64,000 bases of DNA from Palaemon carinicauda (lineage: Eukaryota > Arthropoda > Malacostraca > Decapoda > Palaemonidae). Every line of letters starts with the position of its first letter. Position 1 is the stretch's first letter. Under the pieces are notes generated by a model, which saw only the letters and a program-made list of their open reading frames with translations, was not told where the DNA came from and did no database searches. A program made the translations under genes and the position numbers. The stretch spans positions 30,265,358-30,329,357 of the forward strand of contig NC_090767.1 of the NCBI RefSeq assembly GCF_036898095.1. Direction: 5' to 3'. Positions 61,061-64,000 of this stretch are shown here, piece by piece.

Positions 61061-61480
61061 CCAAGGCACTTCCCCAAATTTGGAGGCGGGATGGTAGCCG
61101 ACATCAAACAAATGAAAAAAAGGGGACCTCTACTCTCTACGTTCCTCCCAGCCTGACAAGGGACTCAACCGAGTTCAGCTGGTACTGCTAGGGTGGCACA
61201 GCCCACCCTCCCACATTATCCACCACGGATGAAGCTTCATATGGCTGAATCCCCTACTGCTGCTACCTCCGCGGTCATCTAAGGCACCGGAGGAAGCAGC
61301 AGGGGCTACCGGAACTGCGTCACAATCGCTCGCCATTCATTCCTATTTCAAGCACGCTCTCTTGCCTCTCTCACATCTATCCTCCTATCACCCAGAGCTT
61401 TCTTCACACCATCCATCCACCCAAACCTTGGCCTTCCTCTTTTACTTCTCCCTTCAACTCTTGTATTCATCACCTTCATG
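61061..61480. repeat. GC-richer interspersed repeat R5 (probable)
   Basis: A sharp change in composition: 'gggatggtagccgacatcaa', 'cctgacaagggactcaaccg', 'cgctcgccattcattcctat' and 'ccttggccttcctcttttac'. The 61315-61400 part resembles 35940-36010. It looks like a decayed mobile element; the class is not evident. Confidence 0.45.
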
Positions 61481-61903
61481 AATTTAAAAAACAAAGTGAG
61501 ATTTAAGGACAATGCAATAGTCGCTGCTGGTGGCTCTATGCAAATGAAGTTTCTAAAGCTTAAACCAAATCAACCAAACCACTGTGGAACACACAACACT
61601 CAAATTGTTTATCGTCTAGAGTACATTTTCTAAGTATCTGAAATATGGCAAAAGGCCCTTCTAATTGATAAATGTTGTAGAACTCTCTCTCTGGTACCCT
61701 CACAATCTAGTATCTCTACATCTTGTCGTGAGGAAATACTGAATTACACCCAGTGTACTTCCAAAAACAACACCTACACATTCATGAGGAAAACCATGAC
61801 AACAGCAGCTGAAATTAAGTAGAATAGGCTATGCTAGGCTATTGGAAGGAACGAGAGTGATGTTTGATGATATTGACATAAATGAAAAGATGAAATCATA
61901 GGG

Positions 61904-61911
<8 letters not shown>
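61481..61911. other. No gene seen
   Basis: No supported feature. Confidence 0.4.

Positions 61912-61959
<48 letters not shown>
61912..61959. repeat. (GA)n microsatellite
   Basis: Pure GA run. Confidence 0.95.
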
Positions 61960-61961
<2 letters not shown>

Positions 61962-62040
61962 TATTTCATCACTGTTATTGTGTTGATCTCAACCAAATTC
62001 TGCGAGTAGGACAAAGTAGGTCTGAAGCCTCCTGATCTTC

Positions 62041-62105
62041 TTAACCCTGGATAGGTACGCTCCTCGGACACCCCTTTAAGGGTATACTCGGACGCGAACG
62101 ACCCC
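62041..62105 (+). repeat. Possible piggyBac-like terminus (TTAA-CCC)
   Basis: TTAA at 62041 is followed by 'ccctggataggtacgc', then a small palindrome ('acccctttaagggt') and 'actcggacgcgaacgacccc'. TTAA target plus CCC start is the piggyBac signature. No transposase is visible in the window, and a related block at 63888 lies in the same, not the inverse, orientation. Tentative. Confidence 0.35.
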
Positions 62106-62999
62106 GACGCCAAAAAAAATTCTTGAAAAATCAGTTTTTGCAGTAACCTCCTTTTTTCTTTTGCCAAAAAAAACTTCAATGAATGCTTAAAACAACTGTA
62201 AAGATAAATACTACTCATCTGCAGAAAAACTATTTATTATAAATATTTTAAAAAATTAGGTAGAAAAAAAAAGACCTGACATAAAAATTCATAAAAAAAA
62301 GTTTATACATATATGCACAAATCCTTTTAGGAATTGATTCTTGAATGTTTAGGACACATCTTGATGTATTTTGGATGAAGTCAGACCCATGGAGGTGAAG
62401 ATCTGAAATGAGAAAAAAAGGGTAACTTTTTTTGGCCAAAAAAATTTGTCCAAATTTCATGAATTTTTTTGGGTACCCAAATGAAATAGGAAGTGGCTAA
62501 TTTTTTTAGGGAATAAACATATGTTATCCTAAAATAGAAATATGTAAAAAAATCTTCATTATTTTGTAAATTACATTTATATCAGGGGCCATATCTAAAG
62601 GTAATTTTTTGAGTACTTAGAAATTTCGTAAAAAAATACATATATTTAATATATAATATGATATTTATGCAGGTAAAAATATACCAAAATATCACAAATT
62701 CTATAGGGAACAAGAATATATATAGATAGGGCAGCTTACGCTTCGGATATGTCCACAAAATGGCCGCCAACCACACTGACTCAGACTCCCTAATCTGCCA
62801 CTTGAAATGTAGGAAAGGTATGTCAATTTCAAGGTGTTATTTACTAATCTAATTATTATTGGATATGCATAAAAATTGTATGGTGGGTTGCTGGATAATT
62901 GTCGATTATTTTACGACTATAAAATTAAAATTCTGACCCAAAAAAATTTTTTTGAAGGGAAATAAAATCGAAAAAAAAATGTAAAACAATATAATATTT
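62106..62999 (+). other. AT-rich non-coding DNA, probable element interior
   Basis: Many A and T homopolymers, stops in all frames. Lies between the TTAA-CCC end and the tandem array, so may belong to the same element. Confidence 0.4.
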
Positions 63000-63880
63000 T
63001 AGCTAAAAAAATTTGATGATATTCAATCAAAAAAAAAGTAAACAAAATTTTCCGACAAATAAACATCTAGAGGAATCATTACTCTGTGATAGTTCCTTAG
63101 TACGTAGTAATTTTGAAAGAAATGGGAAAAAACGAAAAAATGGCAATCACAGGAAAATCGAACACATACTTATATATACGCCATATCTGGCTAAAAAAAA
63201 AATAGGCATGGGTAGCCAGATCATCTAGAAACACTTTCCAACACTATAAAAATATAAGTTTTGCGACACTACTTGTCAATTCCTTACGGTAACATGACTA
63301 AGCAAAAAAATGCAAAACAAATAAAAAGGGGCACTCGCAGTAAAATGCCCGACATTCTAATATACGGCATCTCAGATAAAAAAAAAGACATGCACATGTT
63401 AGCCCAACCATCAAGGCACACTTTCTAACACATAAACATGAAAAAAAAATGAATAATATACGGCAATTCCTTACTACGTAGTAATTTTTACAAATATTGA
63501 AAAAAAAACAGAAATTGGTAACCGCAGTTAAATACCCAATATACCAATAACTACGTCGTATCTGACAAAAACAAAGTCATGCATGGGTAGCCAGATCATC
63601 TAGACACACTTTCCAACACTAAACAAGCAAAAGTTTTACGATGCTATTTGGCAATATCTTACGGAAAAATGACTTGGCAAAAAAATGAAAAAAAATGAAA
63701 AAGGGGCAATCGCGGTAAAATGGTCCTCGTGGTGATGAACGACATTTTAACTAAAAAAAAAATCATGCACATGGTAGCCAAACAATCCACCAAGACTTTC
63801 CACAACTGATAACCTATACAAGTTGCACCATTCTACGACAATTTCATAATACGTAATAACTTTGATAATTATGCAAACTA
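63000..63880 (+). repeat. AT-rich tandem array, about 187 bp unit, dimeric
   Basis: 'gccagatcatctaga' at 63215 and 63590 and its variants ('gcccaaccatcaagg' at about 63400, 'gccaaacaatccacc' at about 63778) mark units of about 185-190 bp. Alternate units carry 'tacgtagtaa' (about 63100, 63470, 63845) or 'cttacggtaaca'-like blocks (about 63283, 63655), so the higher-order unit is about 372 bp. Confidence 0.75.
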
Positions 63881-64000
63881 CCTTAGAAGGGTAAACTCGG
63901 TCGCGAACGACCCCGACTCGTCTCAGAAATCGGGGAAGGAGTACAGCTACAGCAATGCACATCTGGACACTACTAGAGCGTGTAGGGGAGACACCTCCTG
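63881..64000 (+). repeat. Second 'actcggtcgcgaacgacccc' block
   Basis: 'aagggtaaactcggtcgcga' and 'acgaccccgact' match the block at 62080-62105 in direct orientation, then the sequence continues into GC-richer DNA cut by the window edge. Confidence 0.6.

Overview
This is a gene-poor, repeat-saturated stretch of animal nuclear DNA. I found no host protein-coding gene that I can defend. Very long GA/CT and AAT microsatellites, a DIRS-type tyrosine-recombinase retrotransposon, a GalEa-like Copia element with its DSAC-type protease, a large Ty3/gypsy element, and SINE and LINE copies sharing one 3' tail together suggest a decapod crustacean, probably a shrimp. That assignment is inference from repeat content only. 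A 500-N scaffold gap lies at 3466-3965.

Layout. 1-7.4 kb: old interspersed repeats, SINE/LINE tails, microsatellites and an imperfect tandem array. 7.4-14.5 kb: a DIRS element with long inverted terminal repeats, a decayed gag, RT/RNase H and tyrosine recombinase frames, and an internal complementary region pairing with both ends. 13.9-17.1 kb: a broken Copia element; its protease piece lies inside the right DIRS repeat and its integrase, RT and RNase H follow just outside. 17.1-22 kb: no coding, with a diverged tandem duplication of about 1.1-1.25 kb. 22,064-31,426: a 9.36 kb, apparently intact and very young Ty3/gypsy element that split the second unit of that duplication. 31.4-41.1 kb: SINEs, LINE remnants, a 2 kb CTTN tetranucleotide array and poly(A). 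41.3-57.6 kb: a non-coding block containing a tandem duplication, six or so unrelated minisatellites, a large inverted duplication and a 430 bp palindrome. 57.8-64 kb: LINE fragments, a second copy of the repeat found at position 1, further repeats, and an AT-rich tandem array beside a possible piggyBac-like end.

The most interesting object is the Ty3/gypsy element. LTRs differ by one microsatellite unit only; it has a 4 bp target duplication (AGAT), an 18-nt primer binding site identical to the tRNA-Lys3 type, five gag zinc knuckles, and a textbook -1 frameshift cassette (GGGAAAC, 10-nt spacer, 9 bp hairpin) exactly at the gag stop. Its 1710-codon pol appears to carry two retropepsin domains: one in the usual N-terminal place and a second, also with DTG, between RNase H and integrase. 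I know of no described lineage with that order, but could not search.
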